From Solobacterium sp. UBA3691 (GTDB taxonomy: Bacteria; Bacillota_I; Bacilli_A; Erysipelotrichales; Erysipelotrichaceae), in contig DFIS01000049.1 of the NCBI GenBank assembly GCA_002372175.1, positions 1 to 64,000 on the forward strand: 64,000 bases of DNA, read 5' to 3'. Below, one piece after another: positions 63,401 to 64,000 of this stretch. Below the pieces are notes generated by a model. The model was given only the letters and a program-made list of their open reading frames with translations, did not search any database and was not told the origin of the DNA. A program made the translations under genes and the position numbers. The first letter of the stretch is position 1; each line of letters begins with the position of its first letter.

Positions 63401-64000
63401 GATCGCTTACGGATCGGTATACGGCAAGCCTACTGTCAGGAAGGTCAAGTGGAAGATCGACAGCGTTGAATACTACTTTGACGGAGAAAGGTATGACTGG
63501 ACGAATGAAGTTCTTGCCAGAAATTATGTGACGATCGCTTCCAACAAGACCCTGAAGGTAAACAAGAAGATCACCCAGATGCTGGATCCCAATGCCGGAG
63601 TTCTTGTTGTATTCTTCTCCGCCGAAAGCCAGGATGGTACGGGATATACAGCATCCGCAAGTGTTCAGATCACCGGTGCCCTGAACGGTCTGACCTTCGA
63701 TGATATCTACGGCACCGGCTATGTATGTTATACGACGGCAGGAGAGAGTGAGGCCTGGTATACAGTCCTGTATTCCGAGCAGCCGGTCAACTTTGAGATC
63801 AAGAGCAGTAACCCGAATGTATTAGGCGCATGGATCGACTATAGTTCGGTTGAACAGGAAGATTTCTGGATCATGCGCAACGGCCGGACCAAGTGGTACA
63901 GCGGTTATTCCTATTATGTGTACTACTACACATATCCGAATAAGAAGGGTAATGTCACATTGACCGTGAAAGCACTTGACGGCAGTAATAAGACAGCCAA
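60402..64000 (+). CDS. Secreted subtilisin-like serine protease with Big_2 repeats (runs off the window end)
   Basis: A partial gene of 1199 complete codons with no stop before the window edge. It has a signal peptide (LLSLFLSLFMCFNSIIPVMAEG), an acidic Glu/Pro/Thr stalk to about 150 (VPEVTEVPEETEVPEE), and a prodomain-like segment at about 160-265. The S8 catalytic domain follows, with Asp332 in VAVIDTSVDA, His361 in GHGTHVAGI and Ser520 in GTSMAAPVVTG. Then come a chitobiase-C-like module (LFTTNGKKPAVKNGQ) and several Big_2 repeats (DWVSSNNKVAVVDEDGFVTT; WTSSNPKVATVDQDGNVQAL). The order of parts matches the protease at 34607, so they are paralogues. In the second, the residues after the catalytic Asp are Thr-Ser instead of Ser-Gly. 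The start follows GGAGG. Confidence 0.9.
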   Translation, partial: MLRDHRLLSLFLSLFMCFNSIIPVMAEGEETPVPAETPASETLTEFEEVNEETEEPAEAEVSEITEETEAPETPAEPAETEVTEEPETPEESAEPEVPAEPEGTEIPEETEVPEVTEVPEETEVPEETAEPETPEVTEEPEETPEEETVIFEVPEGFELSAYDIEGKVYLNSEEVSFSMDTIPEGTEYREKELIFPAASEEYARTVAEIYHAELTSFSDGIAVITITDEDITVEEAVTAALDQELGLPLVEPNFVVKAEPVIHEEAAEQSESFSLPEVNDWEDWVNDAFTEPDPLITAPSSFEYQWQHEMINTYAGWNATMGDSDILVAVIDTSVDASHEDLAGKVTVEDIGCGTYYGTGHGTHVAGIIAATVDNGVGGAGIAPNVDLLSINVFNNSPDAQFSDIARGVNRAVSSGADIINMSLGSYMFNYALNQAVQMAYNSGVTVVVAAGNDGSNIKTFPAAYSNVIAVAAVTRDGSRASYSNYGSWITVSAPGSLIYSTITSNDLPGVKYEALSGTSMAAPVVTGAAALYMSKMGHVDPDTMRSVLKKSVNKCPSKQMGAGIISIEKMFNKKETAPLIEVFDRYGNPVTDLRYPVPEGSYLVITDEYPGENDTVLFTTNGKKPAVKNGQITSGEVYDYMEIPLDQFTKGTTVTFQAAVVNSLGVLGTIKKQSVKMPAVTVQPLKISTVKLNLSSVSLRHASYMPVSQQLFALSLLNTAGQSVLLDTVEHDWVSSNNKVAVVDEDGFVTTVGAGTATITLKLLDGSKKTASCKVTVVQAAEEIKIKGLSSVAPGTSASYSASVLPSTAKNKKVTWQIDTDDAGITIDSKGKVKVAGTVPVNTVFIVRAVSQDDLTVIGEKIVEVCPKATALYINTSDSRAVYNSKTGALSSVVLFTNNLNDDEHAGDETVTKLDSYVVGNDIPPVWTSSNPKVATVDQDGNVQALSAGKTKITCTADDGSKKKATVTVEVRVPVSGLNVVLGDYNYVAVGKSLNLSNKIAYGSVYGKPTVRKVKWKIDSVEYYFDGERYDWTNEVLARNYVTIASNKTLKVNKKITQMLDPNAGVLVVFFSAESQDGTGYTASASVQITGALNGLTFDDIYGTGYVCYTTAGESEAWYTVLYSEQPVNFEIKSSNPNVLGAWIDYSSVEQEDFWIMRNGRTKWYSGYSYYVYYYTYPNKKGNVTLTVKALDGSNKTA

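Overview
The window reads as a contiguous stretch of a Bacillota chromosome, most plausibly an Erysipelotrichia-type host commensal. The clues are moderate GC, AGGAGG-type ribosome binding sites, Gram-positive signal peptides, a LicD-rich surface-polysaccharide locus, and very large secreted proteins built from Big_2, BspA-type LRR and choline-binding-like repeats. The taxonomic call is inference. I see no rRNA, tRNA, CRISPR array, transposase, integrase or phage gene, and no intergenic gap longer than about 250 bases.

Layout. 102-5688: GNAT-like protein, UDP-GlcNAc 2-epimerase, GT-C-like membrane protein and Wzy/O-antigen-ligase-like protein, largely overlapping genes of one operon. 5691-11903: MacB/FtsX-type ABC exporter whose permease carries a giant extracellular coiled coil, followed by two lipoproteins. 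12060-18647: polysaccharide initiation and decoration, with a two-domain phosphoglycosyltransferase whose first domain is degenerate, a DUF4422 protein, a family 2 glycosyltransferase (GT2), LicD, an IspD/TarI-type cytidylyltransferase and an extended SDR. 18644-27747: visibly AT-richer block with two more LicD genes, four small genes I cannot name, an ABC exporter, a pyruvyl-transferase-like protein, a CDP-glycerol glycerophosphotransferase-like protein and a GT2. 27833-34518: higher GC again, with a pyruvyltransferase/ferredoxin/FrhB fusion, an APH-like kinase and three GT2 genes on both strands. 34607-64000: a battery of secreted proteins (two subtilases, an acidic partner, a transglutaminase-like protein, two giant cell-wall-binding-repeat proteins and a BspA-LRR protein) with one further GT2 embedded.

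How it may work together. The first half appears to build and decorate a lipid-linked surface polymer with phosphodiester substituents (LicD plus IspD-like cytidylyltransferase plus SDR, and a TagF-like enzyme). The second half encodes surface proteins, two of which carry GW-and-aromatic repeats of the kind that bind teichoic-acid substituents such as phosphocholine. The substituent itself is not determined by the sequence.

The most unexpected signal is regulatory. Several glycosyltransferase, LicD and kinase genes have a -10 hexamer ending 6-7 bases before the ATG with no Shine-Dalgarno, four of them with a -35 at exactly 17 bases spacing. This is the layout of leaderless mRNAs. Two other points merit a look: the catalytic-dyad loss in the first half of the tandem phosphoglycosyltransferase, and the four-gene unknown block at 20508-22621.
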